Positions 54,837 to 64,000 of a DNA stretch of 64,000 nt are shown here, in pieces. How positions within the stretch are numbered: the first letter of the stretch is position 1; each line of letters opens with the position of its first letter. The stretch is from Arthrobacter sp. zg-Y919 (GTDB lineage: Bacteria; Actinomycetota; Actinomycetes; Actinomycetales; Micrococcaceae): positions 1,860,001 to 1,924,000 of the forward strand of contig NZ_CP126242.1 in assembly GCF_030142045.1 (NCBI RefSeq), written 5' to 3'. A model generated the notes under the pieces. It was not told the DNA's origin. It did not search any database and saw only the letters and a list, made by a program, of their open reading frames with translations. The position numbers were made by a program, and so were the translations under genes.

Positions 54837-55047
54837 GTCCTGTGTCCCTTGTTCGAATCTGTGCAACTTGATGTTTTCTGCAACTGCTTGTTTCTGCTGC
54901 AACTGCCTGCGTTCTGCAGCTGCGTGTGTCCTGCGAACCGGTCTGCCTTCAACCGGTTCCCGGCCGCCGACACCCCCGCGGTTTCCAGCGGAATCCCGGA
55001 GATTCCCGCTGGAGGCCAGGCCGAAAACCTTGAACCGACAAAACCCT

Positions 55048-55066
55048 AACCCTCAACTTGAGGGTT
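55048..55066. promoter_or_regulatory. 19-bp perfect palindrome upstream of ftsZ
   Basis: AACCCTCAA-C-TTGAGGGTT. The arms resemble MerR-type operators (CCTCAA...TTGAGG), and it lies about 10 bases downstream of the TTGACA. Confidence 0.65.
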
Positions 55067-55075
55067 ATAGTTATG

Positions 55076-55095
55076 TCAAGTAATCCATTACTTGA
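55076..55095. promoter_or_regulatory. 20-bp perfect palindrome upstream of ftsZ
   Basis: TCAAGTAAT-CC-ATTACTTGA. One arm overlaps the TTGACA on the minus strand. The centres of the two palindromes are about 28 bp apart. Confidence 0.65.
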
Positions 55096-55228
55096 GACGC
55101 TATGGGGGTTCCGCTGCTTCCGCAAATACCGGCCCCGCGTGTCGGAGGATTCTTTCCCCGCAACCCTGTGATGTCATCCATGACGGCCCGTCGATATGCC
55201 TGTGGATATCCCCGGTGGATATGCCCGG

Positions 55229-56392
55229 TCACCGCGTGACCGGCCGGTCGGGAGTGCTCACATCATAGACCGCCACCGGAGGATCTGTTGGCTTCATTTT
55301 CAGGAGCGCCTCGAGTACCCGCGCCTTTGCCTCGTTGGCATCGGCACTCCCCCAGAATACCGTCTGCCCGCTGTTGAGCTTCAGTTCCACCGAGTCCACG
55401 GTCTGCGCGGAAGCGTTCTCCAACCGGGCAAGAACCTCGGGCGGCAGCGCCGCCAGAACGGCCGTAATGCTCGGGAAAACGTTGGCATTGACTGCCTCGC
55501 TCCCACCCGCAATCAGCGGAAGCGCTACTGCGGCGCGGTCCGCAGCCATGGCCAGGTGCCGGCCCTCCTCGTCGATGAGGACATGGGTCCCGCCTTCCTG
55601 AAGCACGGCAACCGGAACACGTTCGGTGATCGACACCACCAGGGTGGACGGCGGCTGGGCGGCCACCTCGATTCCGGCTATCTCCGGACGGTACTTCAGC
55701 AGGTTCTCCACATCCGCGTCCGAGATGGTGGGCAGGGTCTGCCCCTTCAACGGCTCCAATGCCGCTTCGGCCTGATCCCGCGGCAGCAGGGAGGTTCCCT
55801 CGACCACCACGGTCTTCAGTGCCAGTGCGGGCGAAAAGAAGAGCAGCACAAAAAACAGCACTGTGACCAACAACGCGGAGCCCACCGTAATCCAGGCAAC
55901 CCTGCGCCTCCGCCGGCGCGGCGGCTCGGGAAATGCCAGGACAGTTCCAGCCGTGCCGCCCCGGCCACTCCCGGCGACGTCGGCTCCGGTGCTCTTGGCA
56001 GCGGCAGGCTTGGTGACTGCAGTCTTGCCCGCAGCCTTGCCAGCAGATTTAGCAGCAGCGGGCTTCGCAGCGGCAGCCTTCTTCGCAGACGTTCCAGCGG
56101 ACTTGGTTCCCGCAGCAGCCCTGCCCGCCGACGCTCCCCCAGCCGCCTTCGCACCGGCTGCCTTGGACGCGGCATCCTTCTCCCCTGCGGCCTTGGTTCC
56201 GGCTGCCTTGGTTCCGGCGGCCTTCGTTCCGGCGGCCTTGGTTCCGGCCGCCTTGGTCCCGGCACCATCCGAACGTCCCGCCGGCTTTACGGCAGGCGTA
56301 CCCGCGCTCCCGGCAGGCTGGTCTTCCGGATCCAGGGCACGGGTAGCCGTAATGATGTCCTCATCGCCGCTGGACCGCTTCCTACCGGCCAT
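55229..56392 (-). CDS. ftsQ: Cell division protein FtsQ with Ala/Lys-rich tail
   Basis: This 387-residue divisome protein has one membrane segment (about 167-190) followed by a POTRA domain (LKTVVVEGTSLLPRDQAEAAL and on) and the beta domain. The N-terminal cytosolic tail is about 165 residues and very rich in Ala/Lys/Gly, with five units of about GTKAA at residues 44-69 encoded by a 15-bp DNA repeat. FtsQ tails are usually much shorter. The start at 56392 (MAGRKRSS) overlaps the end of murC by 11 bases. It bridges FtsZ-linked and membrane divisome parts. Confidence 0.94.
   Translation of the reverse strand: MAGRKRSSGDEDIITATRALDPEDQPAGSAGTPAVKPAGRSDGAGTKAAGTKAAGTKAAGTKAAGTKAAGEKDAASKAAGAKAAGGASAGRAAAGTKSAGTSAKKAAAAKPAAAKSAGKAAGKTAVTKPAAAKSTGADVAGSGRGGTAGTVLAFPEPPRRRRRRVAWITVGSALLVTVLFFVLLFFSPALALKTVVVEGTSLLPRDQAEAALEPLKGQTLPTISDADVENLLKYRPEIAGIEVAAQPPSTLVVSITERVPVAVLQEGGTHVLIDEEGRHLAMAADRAAVALPLIAGGSEAVNANVFPSITAVLAALPPEVLARLENASAQTVDSVELKLNSGQTVFWGSADANEAKARVLEALLKMKPTDPPVAVYDVSTPDRPVTR
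56191..56265. repeat. Five 15-bp units inside ftsQ
   Basis: Units starting at 56191, 56206, 56221, 56236 and 56251 (consensus CCTTGGTTCCGGCNG on the plus strand) encode the repeated GTKAA of the FtsQ tail. Copy number could change by slippage without breaking the frame. Confidence 0.85.
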
Positions 56393-57815
56393 CGGAGGCT
56401 TTCCCGGCAGGGGTGGCCGTGCGGGCCGGTGCGGCGGCCAGGCGGGCAACCAGCTCGGCCCCCAGCGCCGTAACGTCGCCGGCACCTACCGTGAGGATGA
56501 TGTCTCCGGCAGCGGCGCCGTCGGCTACGCGTGCCACGGCCTCACCGGGACTCCCGGCATAGCCGCCGGGGGTGTTCAGGCGGGACGTGATCAGTTCGCT
56601 GGTCACGCCTTCGATGGGGTCTTCCCGGGCCGGATAGATGTCCAGGACGGTGGCGGTATCCGCCAGATCCAGGGCAGCGGCAAACTCGGCCGCGAAGCTG
56701 CGCGTCCGGCTGAAGAGGTGCGGCTGGAACAAGACGTGCACCCGGTGTCCGCCGGCGACGGTGCGCGCGGCTTTCAGGGCTGCGTTCACCTCGGTGGGGT
56801 GGTGCGCGTAGTCGTCGAAGACCTGCACACCGCGGGCGGTCCCCCGGGATTCGAACCGCCGGGCGGCACCGGAGAAGGTGCCCAGTCCCGCCGCGGCGGT
56901 CTGCGGATCCACACCCAGTTCCAGGGCGACGGCAAAGGCGGCAGCGGCGTTGAGGATGTTGTGCGTGCCGGGTACCTGCAGGACAAGCTCGGCTTCGGCT
57001 CCGCGGCCGTCCACCGTGTAGTGCAGGATGCTGGCCGACCCCGCGCCGGCCGGCCGCGTATCCGATACGCGGACATCCGCACCGTCCGCGTAGCCGTAGG
57101 TGGCCACGCGCACTCCCGGAGAGCGTTCCACGAGGCTGACCGCACCGGCGTCGTCGGCGCAGGCAATGAGGAGACCGTCCGCCGGCAGCAGCGCAGCGAA
57201 GGCATCAAAGGAGGCGAAGACCGCTTCCTCCGTGCCGTAGTGGTCCAGGTGGTCCGCCTCGACATTGGTGACCACGCTGATCCGCGGGGTGTAGTTCAGG
57301 AAGGAGCCGTCGGACTCGTCGGCTTCGGCCACGAAAACCTGGCCGGTTCCGTGTGCGGCGTTGACTCCGAGCGCGGCAACATCCCCGCCGATGGCGAAGG
57401 ACGGATCCAGGCCGGCTTCACGAAGCATCACGGTAACCATGGCCGTGGTGGTTGTCTTGCCGTGCGTACCGGCCACAGCCACCAGGTCCTGCTCCCCCAT
57501 GGCGGCGGAAAGCGCTACGGAACGGTGGATGACCCGCAGGCCCCGGGAACGAGCCTCGGCAAGTTCCGGGTTCTGTTCGCGGATGGCTGTCGAGACCACT
57601 ACGGTATCCGCGTCCGCAACATGGCCGGCGTCGTGCCCCACGAAGACGGTGGCACCCAGTTCCTCGAGGGCACGCAGTCCCGGAGAGTCCTTGGAGTCCG
57701 AGCCGGAGACCGGAATGCCCTGGGCCAGCAGCACCCTGGCGACGGCGGACATGCCGGCACCGCCGAGTCCGATGAAGTGGACCTGTCCCAGATCGCCTGG
57801 ATTCAGCCGGTTCAT
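56382..57815 (-). CDS. murC: UDP-N-acetylmuramate--L-alanine ligase
   Basis: This 477-residue cytosolic ligase adds L-alanine to UDP-MurNAc. The Rossmann start is [17 protein letters not shown], the ATP P-loop [12 protein letters not shown] is near residue 115, and the central and C-terminal Mur ligase domains follow ([14 protein letters not shown] near 331). Length is normal. It overlaps murG by 4 bases (ATGA) and ftsQ by 11 bases. Confidence 0.97.
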   Translation of the reverse strand: MNRLNPGDLGQVHFIGLGGAGMSAVARVLLAQGIPVSGSDSKDSPGLRALEELGATVFVGHDAGHVADADTVVVSTAIREQNPELAEARSRGLRVIHRSVALSAAMGEQDLVAVAGTHGKTTTTAMVTVMLREAGLDPSFAIGGDVAALGVNAAHGTGQVFVAEADESDGSFLNYTPRISVVTNVEADHLDHYGTEEAVFASFDAFAALLPADGLLIACADDAGAVSLVERSPGVRVATYGYADGADVRVSDTRPAGAGSASILHYTVDGRGAEAELVLQVPGTHNILNAAAAFAVALELGVDPQTAAAGLGTFSGAARRFESRGTARGVQVFDDYAHHPTEVNAALKAARTVAGGHRVHVLFQPHLFSRTRSFAAEFAAALDLADTATVLDIYPAREDPIEGVTSELITSRLNTPGGYAGSPGEAVARVADGAAAGDIILTVGAGDVTALGAELVARLAAAPARTATPAGKASDGR

Positions 57816-58921
57816 GCCTTAGCCCCATCGCTTGCTTCGAGGATGAATGCAGCCATCCGCTGGTCCGCGTCACGGATGCCCAGCGCCGCCGATGCTTCCG
57901 CCATTGCTTCCAGTGCGGGCGCGTCGGCCAGCAAAGGTATCAGCCTGTCGGAAATCCACTCGGCTGTGAAGAGGGAATCTGAAACCGTCAGTGCCCCGCC
58001 GGCTGCCACCAGGGCTTCGGCGTTGAGGGCCTGCTCGCCGTTGCCGTGCGGCAGCGGAACCAGGACGGCGGGAAGACCCACTGCACTGATTTCGCAGACC
58101 GTTCCTGCCCCGGAACGGGCCAGCAGCAGGTCGGCAGCCGCGTAGGCCTGTTCCATGCCGTCCACGTACTCCACCTGGGTGTAGCCGCGCGCCGCGATCT
58201 GCTTCCCGTCCGCGTCCACCAGGGACTTGCCGCGGCCCGTGATGTGGAGGGTCTGGATACCGGCCGCTGCCAGCGCCGGGAGGGCATGCTCGACGGCCCG
58301 GTTGATGCTCGCAGCGCCGGAGGAGCCGCCGGTCACCACCAGTGTGGGGCGGTCCTGCTCGAGTCCCAGCGCCGACCGTGCCGTGCTCCGGGCCGCCGCG
58401 CGGTCCAGTGAGGAAATTTCCCTGCGCATCGGCATGCCCACCCAGGTGGCCCGGGGCAGGCGGGTGGATTCGAAGGCGACGCCGGTCACGGCAGCGAACC
58501 GGGCACCTACCCGGTTGGCCAGCCCGGGACGGGCGTTGGCTTCATGCACGATCACGGGAAGCGAGCGGCGGCGGGCTGCCAGGTACACGGGCGTGGAGAC
58601 GTAGCCGCCCACACCCACGACGACGTCGGCCTGCGCGGAGTCCAGGATCTCTCCTGCCTGCCGGACGGCGCGTACCAGCCGGCCGGGCAGCTTCGCCAGG
58701 TCCCCGGAGGGACGGCGCGGCATGGGGACCCGGTCAATGGTGGCCAGCTCATAACCCGCTGCCGGAACCAGCCGGGTTTCCATTCCGGAGGCGGTGCCCA
58801 CCACGGTGATGCGGGCATCGGGGCGGCGGGCCCTAACGGCGTCGGCAATGGCCAGGAGGGGGCTGATGTGCCCGGCTGTGCCGCCTCCGGCCAGGACTAC
58901 GGACAGGGGATGCTGCGTCAT
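57812..58921 (-). CDS. murG: UDP-GlcNAc:lipid I N-acetylglucosaminyltransferase
   Basis: This 369-residue membrane-associated glycosyltransferase makes lipid II from lipid I. The first Gly-rich loop is [18 protein letters not shown] (residues 11-28), the second is [10 protein letters not shown] near 199, and the donor-binding block [20 protein letters not shown] is near residue 270. Overlaps by 4 bases with both ftsW and murC, which marks tight coupling. Confidence 0.96.
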   Translation of the reverse strand: MTQHPLSVVLAGGGTAGHISPLLAIADAVRARRPDARITVVGTASGMETRLVPAAGYELATIDRVPMPRRPSGDLAKLPGRLVRAVRQAGEILDSAQADVVVGVGGYVSTPVYLAARRRSLPVIVHEANARPGLANRVGARFAAVTGVAFESTRLPRATWVGMPMRREISSLDRAAARSTARSALGLEQDRPTLVVTGGSSGAASINRAVEHALPALAAAGIQTLHITGRGKSLVDADGKQIAARGYTQVEYVDGMEQAYAAADLLLARSGAGTVCEISAVGLPAVLVPLPHGNGEQALNAEALVAAGGALTVSDSLFTAEWISDRLIPLLADAPALEAMAEASAALGIRDADQRMAAFILEASDGAKA

Positions 58922-60291
58922 GGAGCTGTTGATTCACTTTCAGGGATTTTGCGGGCAAAGGAAAGCAGGACGCCGACGGCGGCAAGCGTGAAGGTCAGGG
59001 AGGACCCGCCGTAGGAAATGAACGGCAGCGGAACGCCGATGACCGGCAGCAGCCCGGTGACCATGGCAATGTTGACTGAGGCCTGGCCGATGATCCAGAC
59101 CAGGACCGCGCCGCAGACGATGCGGATGAACGGATCGGTGTGGCGCATGGTGACCCGGACCGTGGCGACGGCAAGGACGGCAAAGAGGCTGACCACCACA
59201 AGCGTCCCCAGCAGGCCGAACTCTTCACCGATGATGGCGAAGATGAAGTCGTTGTGGGCTTCGGGGATCCAGTTCCATTTCTGCCGGCTCTGCCCGATGC
59301 CCACCCCCAGCCACCCGCCGGAAGCCAAGGCATACATGCCGGCGTTGGCCTGATCGCAGAGGCCCGTGGTGCAGTCAAGCTTCAGCCAGGCGCTGATCCG
59401 GCTGGACCGGTTGCTGCTGACCAAGGACATCAGTACCGCACCGGCGGCTGCTCCGCCGGCGAGGACACCCAGGAACCGCAGCGGAGCTCCGGCGAAGAAC
59501 AGGGCTGCGACCATGATCATGCCCATCACGATCACCGTGCCAAGGTCGCTTCCCAGCATGACCAGCAGGATCAGGATTCCGCCGCCCGGAACCACGGGGA
59601 TGAGCGCGTGCTTCCACTCGTTGATCAGCCGTCCCTTGCGGGAGAGCACGGCGGCGAACCAAATAGCCATGGCCAGCTTTGCCGCCTCCGACGGCTGACC
59701 CGTGATGGGACCGATCTCGATCCAGTTCTTGTTGCCGTTGACTTCCTTACCGATCGCCAGCACCAGGATGAGCAGGAAAATGGCAAACCCGTACAGCGGC
59801 CAGGCCAGGAAACGGTACTGGGAAGGCCCCAGCCGCGAGAGTCCCAGCATCGCCACAACGCCTACGGCGGCGAACATGGACTGCTTCAGGAACAGGTCGA
59901 AGGTCGTCGCCGCTCCGGCGTCGCTTCCGGCTGCGGCGGCGATGGACTCCACCGACGACGCCGAAAGCACCATCATGAGGCCGATGGCCGTCAGTGCCAG
60001 GGTGGCGCCGAGGATCGTGTAATAGCTGGAGCCGGTGGCGCGGCGGCCGCTCCCCTCGAGGAAAACGAGGAAGCGTTCAAGGCGCGACGCCGGTTTGCCC
60101 GTGGAAGCAGCGGCGTCCGGGTCTGCGGCTGCGGATTTCCCGGCGGGCTTTGCGGTGGCTGGCTTACCGGCTGGCTTACCGGCGGCCGGGCCGGCTTTCG
60201 CTGTCACCGCGCCCGTCCCGGTGGCGCCGGTGGCCGCAGGGTTCCGGCGCAGAACCGGTTTGCGCTTGCTGCCGGTGGGCGTGGTGACCAA
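58918..60291 (-). CDS. ftsW: FtsW, SEDS-family peptidoglycan polymerase
   Basis: This 457-residue polytopic protein polymerises septal peptidoglycan. About ten membrane segments are visible, with the SEDS blocks [18 protein letters not shown] (split near residue 183) and [13 protein letters not shown] towards the end. The N-terminal 70 residues are Ala/Lys/Pro-rich with [15 protein letters not shown]. The start is TTG at 60291, set by AAGGAG 8 nt upstream inside the end of murD; it leaves one base between the murD stop and this start. Earlier in-frame ATG codons would overlap murD by about 46 bases and lack a ribosome binding site. Confidence 0.94.
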   Translation of the reverse strand: MVTTPTGSKRKPVLRRNPAATGATGTGAVTAKAGPAAGKPAGKPATAKPAGKSAAADPDAAASTGKPASRLERFLVFLEGSGRRATGSSYYTILGATLALTAIGLMMVLSASSVESIAAAAGSDAGAATTFDLFLKQSMFAAVGVVAMLGLSRLGPSQYRFLAWPLYGFAIFLLILVLAIGKEVNGNKNWIEIGPITGQPSEAAKLAMAIWFAAVLSRKGRLINEWKHALIPVVPGGGILILLVMLGSDLGTVIVMGMIMVAALFFAGAPLRFLGVLAGGAAAGAVLMSLVSSNRSSRISAWLKLDCTTGLCDQANAGMYALASGGWLGVGIGQSRQKWNWIPEAHNDFIFAIIGEEFGLLGTLVVVSLFAVLAVATVRVTMRHTDPFIRIVCGAVLVWIIGQASVNIAMVTGLLPVIGVPLPFISYGGSSLTFTLAAVGVLLSFARKIPESESTAP

Positions 60292-60292
60292 T

Positions 60293-61858
60293 CTAGGGCT
60301 CCTTTGGAGTCTGTGCCTGTCCCGGTGCCTGCTGTTCACTCACATACCCTGCAACGGCTTCGATAAAAGCCTCGCCGCGGTGGGCATAGGAAGTGAACTG
60401 GTCCATGGACGCTGCTGCCGGCGCCATCAGCACGGTGTCTCCTGCTTCGGCCACTTCGGCCGCCGCAGCCACGGCCCGGACCATGATCTCTTCGGCGCTG
60501 GTGACGGGTGCCGCCAACTGCTGTTTTCCAGTTTGCTCCCCCAGTGCGTGGAGAACCGGCACATCGGGGGCGTGTTGCGCCAGCGCGGCCTGGAGATCGG
60601 CGCTGTCGGCACCGATCAGCACGACGGCCTTGAGCCGGCCGCGGTGTTCGGTCACCAGATCGTCATAACTGACGCCTTTGGAGAGGCCCCCGGCAATCCA
60701 GACAACGCTGGTGAAGGCAGCCAGCGACGCCGAGGCGGCGTGCGGGTTGGTGGCCTTCGAGTCATTGACCCAGAGAACGTCATTGAGGTGGGCCACGGGC
60801 TGGATCCGGTGGTCGCCGGGTGAGTAGGCGCGCAGCCCGTCGCGGACCGCTGCCGGTTCGACGCCGTAGGCACGCACCAGCGCGGCGGCGGCCAGCGCAT
60901 TGGCCACCATATGCCGGGGAGCGTACTCCCCCAGGTCCGTCATGGCCGCCAGTTCGGCGGCGGAATCCTTGCGCTGCTCGATGAAGGCGCGGTCCACGAG
61001 CAGTCCTTCGACCACTCCCACCATGCTGACCGCCGGCACGCCGGTGGTGAAACCGACCGCCCGGCAGCCTTCCACAACGTCGGCTTCCTCGACCATGTGC
61101 TCGGTCTCGTACTGTTCGGCGTTGTAGATGCAGGCAACCTGCGTGTTTTCGTAGATCTTGGCCTTGTCGGCCACGTAGGCCTCGTAGGACCCGTGCCAGT
61201 CGACATGGTCCTCGGCAATGTTGAGGCACACGCTGGCCAGCGGGGACATGGAGTAGGTCCAGTGCAGCTGGAAGCTGGAGAGCTCCACTGCAATGGCGTC
61301 GTAGCCTTCCGGATCCCGGATGGCGTCCAGGATCGGGGTCCCCACGTTGCCTGCCGCGATGGCACGCAGCCCGGCGGCGCGGAGCATGCTTTCAGTCATG
61401 GAGACGGTGGTGGTCTTGCCGTTCGTTCCGGTGATGGCCAGCCATTGGGCGGTCTTGCGGCCCTCGCGGATGCGTACCCGCCAGGCCAGTTCGACGTCTC
61501 CCCAGACCGGAATGTCCGCTGCCGCGGCGGCGGCCAGGACCGGGTGGGTGGGCCGGAAGCCGGGAGACGTCACGACAAGGTCGGGGGCGGCGCCGTCGAC
61601 CTGCGGAAGCGTGGCCACGGCGTCGCTTCCGAGCAGGATGTCGGCTGCACCGACGATCCGGAGGGTGTCGGCCTTGGCGCGGTTTTCCGCGGTGTCCCTG
61701 GCATCAACAACGACAACCCGGGCACCGAGTTCAATCAGGGTATCCGCCGCGGAAAACCCGGAGAGGCCGATGCCGGTGACGACGACGCGCAGGCCCGCCC
61801 AGTCAGCGTCCCAGGTGGTCAGTTCGGCCAGTGGAGCGCTCAACTTCCCACCACCCAT
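60293..61858 (-). CDS. murD: UDP-N-acetylmuramoyl-L-alanine--D-glutamate ligase
   Basis: This 521-residue ligase adds D-glutamate to the wall precursor. It has [17 protein letters not shown] near residue 25, the P-loop [13 protein letters not shown] near 142, and the C-terminal [13 protein letters not shown] block near 367. Two starts are possible: ATG at 61858, used here, overlapping mraY by 19 bases, or TTG at 61843, which would form a 4-base TTGA overlap with the mraY stop and has GGTGG upstream. Length is slightly above the usual 450-480. Confidence 0.94.
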   Translation of the reverse strand: MGGGKLSAPLAELTTWDADWAGLRVVVTGIGLSGFSAADTLIELGARVVVVDARDTAENRAKADTLRIVGAADILLGSDAVATLPQVDGAAPDLVVTSPGFRPTHPVLAAAAAADIPVWGDVELAWRVRIREGRKTAQWLAITGTNGKTTTVSMTESMLRAAGLRAIAAGNVGTPILDAIRDPEGYDAIAVELSSFQLHWTYSMSPLASVCLNIAEDHVDWHGSYEAYVADKAKIYENTQVACIYNAEQYETEHMVEEADVVEGCRAVGFTTGVPAVSMVGVVEGLLVDRAFIEQRKDSAAELAAMTDLGEYAPRHMVANALAAAALVRAYGVEPAAVRDGLRAYSPGDHRIQPVAHLNDVLWVNDSKATNPHAASASLAAFTSVVWIAGGLSKGVSYDDLVTEHRGRLKAVVLIGADSADLQAALAQHAPDVPVLHALGEQTGKQQLAAPVTSAEEIMVRAVAAAAEVAEAGDTVLMAPAAASMDQFTSYAHRGEAFIEAVAGYVSEQQAPGQAQTPKEP

Positions 61859-62943
61859 TCGGCGTAGAAGATGCCCAGGGCCACGGCGACGCAGAGGCCT
61901 GCGATGATCCAGAACCGGACCACCACGGTGACCTCGGCCCAGCCCTTGAGTTCAAAGTGGTGCTGCAGCGGTGCCATCTTGAAGACGCGCTTACCGCCGC
62001 TGAGCTTGAAGTAGCCCACCTGGATGATGACCGAAAGGGTGATGATCACGAACAGGCCGGCCAGGATGATCAGCAGCAGTTCGGTCCGGGAGAGGATGGC
62101 GAAGGCCGCGATGGCGCCGCCGATCGCCAGGGAGCCGGTATCGCCCATGAAGATCTTCGCGGGTGAGGTGTTCCACCAGAGGAAACCGATGAGGGCTCCG
62201 GCCATGGTGCCGGCCAGCAGGGCAAGATCCATCGGGTCGCGGACTTCGTAGCAGACGCCTTCTGCGCCGGGTGAGCCGCAGCTCTGGTTGTACTGCCAGA
62301 TCCCGATCAGGAAGTAGGCGCCGAACACCAGCACGGATGCACCCGCAGCCAGCCCGTCGAGTCCATCGGCCAGGTTCACGCCGTTGGTGGTGCCGGTGAT
62401 GATGATCAGGGACCAGATCACAAACAGCACCGCGCCGAGCACGGCGCCCGCGAAGGCAAAGTCGACGCCGGTGTCCCGGATGAAGGAGACCGCCGTCGAC
62501 GCCGGAGTCCGTCCCTCACTGTTGGGGAACTGCAGGGCCAGCACGGCGAAGGTAATACCCACGGCGGCCTGCAGGATGATTTTTGCCTTGGCATTCAGGC
62601 CCAGGCTGCGCTGCTTGGAAATCTTGGTGTAGTCGTCGATGAAACCGACCATCCCCATGCCCACGGTGAGGAGCAGGACCAGCAGTCCCGACGCCGTCGG
62701 GCTGAAGGTTCCGAAGCCCAGCATGCCGCTGATCAGGTGGGTGAGGAAATATGCGGCAACCACGGAGGCCACAATGACGGCACCGCCCATGGTGGGCGTG
62801 CCGCGCTTGGTGTGGTGCGAGGTGGGGCCGTCGTCGCGGACAAACTGGCCGTAGCCCTTCCGCACCAGGAAACGGATGAACAGGGGTGTTCCGGCAAAGG
62901 CAAAGACCAGAGCCAGCGAAGACCCTACAAGCAGGGAGATCAC
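61840..62943 (-). CDS. mraY: Phospho-MurNAc-pentapeptide transferase
   Basis: This 367-residue membrane enzyme makes lipid I by linking the UDP-MurNAc-pentapeptide to undecaprenyl phosphate. Ten membrane segments are expected and seen in outline. Key blocks are GTPTMGGAV near residue 48, the FIDDYTKI Asp pair near 101, [15 protein letters not shown] near 188 and [15 protein letters not shown] near 327. The GTG start overlaps the murF stop by 4 bases. Confidence 0.97.
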   Translation of the reverse strand: MISLLVGSSLALVFAFAGTPLFIRFLVRKGYGQFVRDDGPTSHHTKRGTPTMGGAVIVASVVAAYFLTHLISGMLGFGTFSPTASGLLVLLLTVGMGMVGFIDDYTKISKQRSLGLNAKAKIILQAAVGITFAVLALQFPNSEGRTPASTAVSFIRDTGVDFAFAGAVLGAVLFVIWSLIIITGTTNGVNLADGLDGLAAGASVLVFGAYFLIGIWQYNQSCGSPGAEGVCYEVRDPMDLALLAGTMAGALIGFLWWNTSPAKIFMGDTGSLAIGGAIAAFAILSRTELLLIILAGLFVIITLSVIIQVGYFKLSGGKRVFKMAPLQHHFELKGWAEVTVVVRFWIIAGLCVAVALGIFYAEWVVGS

Positions 62944-64000
62944 AGGTTGTCTCCGGTCCTTTCGGTACGCGCCGGCGTGGACGCCGGATCAGTTACTGCG
63001 GACGGTGGTACAGGGGACAAGGCTATCCGATCGCCGAGGTAGCGCAGGGCCGCCCCGTTGGAGGATTTGAACAGGACAAGGTCGCCGGGGGCCAGGGATT
63101 CCTGGAGGATGCGCTCGGCGTCCTCCGCCGTCTCCACAAAGGTGGATTCTTCTCCCCAGGAACCTTCCATGACCGCGCCGGTATGCATGGCACGGGCACC
63201 GGTGCCCACAACAATGAGTTTGGAAATATTCAACCGGACCGCGTAGCGCCCGATGGCGTCGTGCTCGGTGACAGCGTCCTCGCCCAGCTCCAGCATTTCT
63301 CCGAGCACGGCCCAGGTGCGCCGTTCCCGGCCCAGTTCGGCCAGGGTGCGCAGGGCTGCACGCATGGATTCGGGGTTGGCGTTGTAGGCATCGTTGATCA
63401 CGGTGACGCCGTCGGCGCGGTCGGTCCGTTCCATGCGCCAGCGGCTCGCTGCGGCGCGGCCGGACAGGCCTGCGGCAATCTGCTCCCCCGGGATGCCGGC
63501 CGCGTAGGCGGCGGCAGCGGCGGCCAGCAGGTTCGCCGTGTGGTGGGCTCCGATGAGTCCGGAACGGATCTCGTGCCGGCTGCCGTCGGGCAGCAGCAGT
63601 GTGAAGACGGGACGGCCCTCGGCGTCGGTCCGGGCATCGAGCGCGCGGACGGCGTTCTTTGCCCCGTGTGCGGCCTCGGGAGACGAGGTGAAGTACAGGA
63701 CCGGAGCTTCGGTGCGGTCGGCCATGGCGGCAACCCGCACGTCGTCAGCGTTCAGGATGGCTGTGCCGTTGGCAGGCAGCGATTCAACGAGTTCGCCCTT
63801 GGCGACGGCGATGTTCTCCACGCCGCCGAACTCACCGGCATGTGCGGAGCCGACAAACAGGACAACCCCGATGTCCGGCTTCACCATGTCCGCGAGGTAG
63901 CGGATGTGCCCGATTCCGGTGGCACCCATTTCCATCACCAGATAGCGGGTGCCGTATCCGGCGGTGAATACGGTCAGCGGAAGACCCACCTCGCCGTTGT
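62940..64000 (-). CDS. murF: UDP-MurNAc-tripeptide--D-alanyl-D-alanine ligase (5' end beyond the right edge)
   Basis: About 353 C-terminal residues of MurF are inside the window; the frame stays open to the right edge, so the start and the ATP P-loop lie outside. Visible are [11 protein letters not shown] at the edge, [42 protein letters not shown] and [20 protein letters not shown], all typical of MurF central and C-terminal domains. It adds D-Ala-D-Ala to the wall precursor. It overlaps mraY by 4 bases and begins the visible dcw operon. Confidence 0.96.
   Translation of the reverse strand, partial: NGEVGLPLTVFTAGYGTRYLVMEMGATGIGHIRYLADMVKPDIGVVLFVGSAHAGEFGGVENIAVAKGELVESLPANGTAILNADDVRVAAMADRTEAPVLYFTSSPEAAHGAKNAVRALDARTDAEGRPVFTLLLPDGSRHEIRSGLIGAHHTANLLAAAAAAYAAGIPGEQIAAGLSGRAAASRWRMERTDRADGVTVINDAYNANPESMRAALRTLAELGRERRTWAVLGEMLELGEDAVTEHDAIGRYAVRLNISKLIVVGTGARAMHTGAVMEGSWGEESTFVETAEDAERILQESLAPGDLVLFKSSNGAALRYLGDRIALSPVPPSAVTDPASTPARTERTGDNL

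Larger units (their letters stand above)
54837..55228 (-). promoter_or_regulatory. Long ftsQ-ftsZ intergenic region
   Basis: This 392-base stretch carries the ftsZ promoter region. It contains two perfect palindromes (55048-55066 and 55076-55095), a TTGACA (55079-55074, minus strand), and nearer to ftsZ three copies of CTGCAACTGC-like motifs (54878, 54897, 54914). No coding sequence is supported. Confidence 0.6.

Noticed and set aside
44886..64000. An inserted element in the dcw cluster
   Set aside because: The order from murF to divIVA, lspA, rluD-type gene and dnaE is normal for actinobacteria, and no foreign gene breaks it.

Overview
The window looks like a chromosomal segment from a high-GC actinobacterium, most probably a member of the Micrococcaceae close to Arthrobacter. 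The reasons are the overall base composition, the division/cell-wall cluster that carries sepF-yggT-divIVA, two type I glutamine synthetases with glnE, a polyphosphate glucokinase, several DUF families typical of actinobacteria, and many promoters of the type TAnnnT placed 6-7 nt before a start codon. The genus is inference; no rRNA or tRNA gene lies in the window. No plasmid, phage, insertion sequence or CRISPR signal was seen.

Layout. (a) 1-6500, minus strand: the 5' part of the principal sigma factor gene (running off the left edge), a DUF4192 protein, a two-gene ABC exporter, an MFS transporter and a PAC2-family protein. (b) 6700-12800, plus strand: leucyl aminopeptidase, dihydrolipoyl dehydrogenase (lpd), a two-lipoyl-domain E2 acyltransferase (sucB type), a small membrane protein and an OsmC-type peroxiredoxin. 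(c) 12850-18200, minus strand: a Tricorn-like S41 protease and a membrane-anchored kinase-like protein just upstream of it. (d) 18300-20970: lipB-lipA and a DUF4191 membrane protein; lipB and lipA supply the cofactor carried by the E2 of region b. (e) 21000-37500: nitrogen metabolism. glnA (with a complete GlnR box), glnE and glnA2 are present, but about 9 kb of other genes lie between glnA and glnE: TPR protein, hypothetical protein, a 58-residue small protein, two alpha/beta hydrolases, a DUF222-HNH protein, a Nudix hydrolase and a polar amino-acid ABC transporter. (f) 37600-44900: panB, a 54-aa SPOR-like protein, map, ppgK, nrdR, hisD, and a divergent tetR/YhgE-type pair with operator dyads. 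(g) 44900-64000, all minus strand: dnaE, rluD-type synthase, lspA, divIVA, yggT, sepF, a PLP homeostasis protein, pgeF, ftsZ, ftsQ, murC, murG, ftsW, murD, mraY and murF (cut by the right edge). Genes from murF to ftsQ are packed with 1-19 bp overlaps or gaps, as expected for one dcw operon.

Most genes are ordinary housekeeping genes. The most interesting signals are regulatory and structural: a four-half-site GlnR box at glnA, NrdR-type boxes at nrdR and before a small membrane-protein gene, a set of apparently leaderless genes, two adjacent perfect palindromes upstream of ftsZ, a 71-bp tandem duplication over the end of an epimerase gene, an AGCC-type microsatellite, a kinase-like protein with a non-standard catalytic loop paired with a Tricorn protease, and Ala/Lys-rich N-terminal tails on SigA, FtsQ and FtsW. 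I did not find a convincing undescribed multi-gene system.
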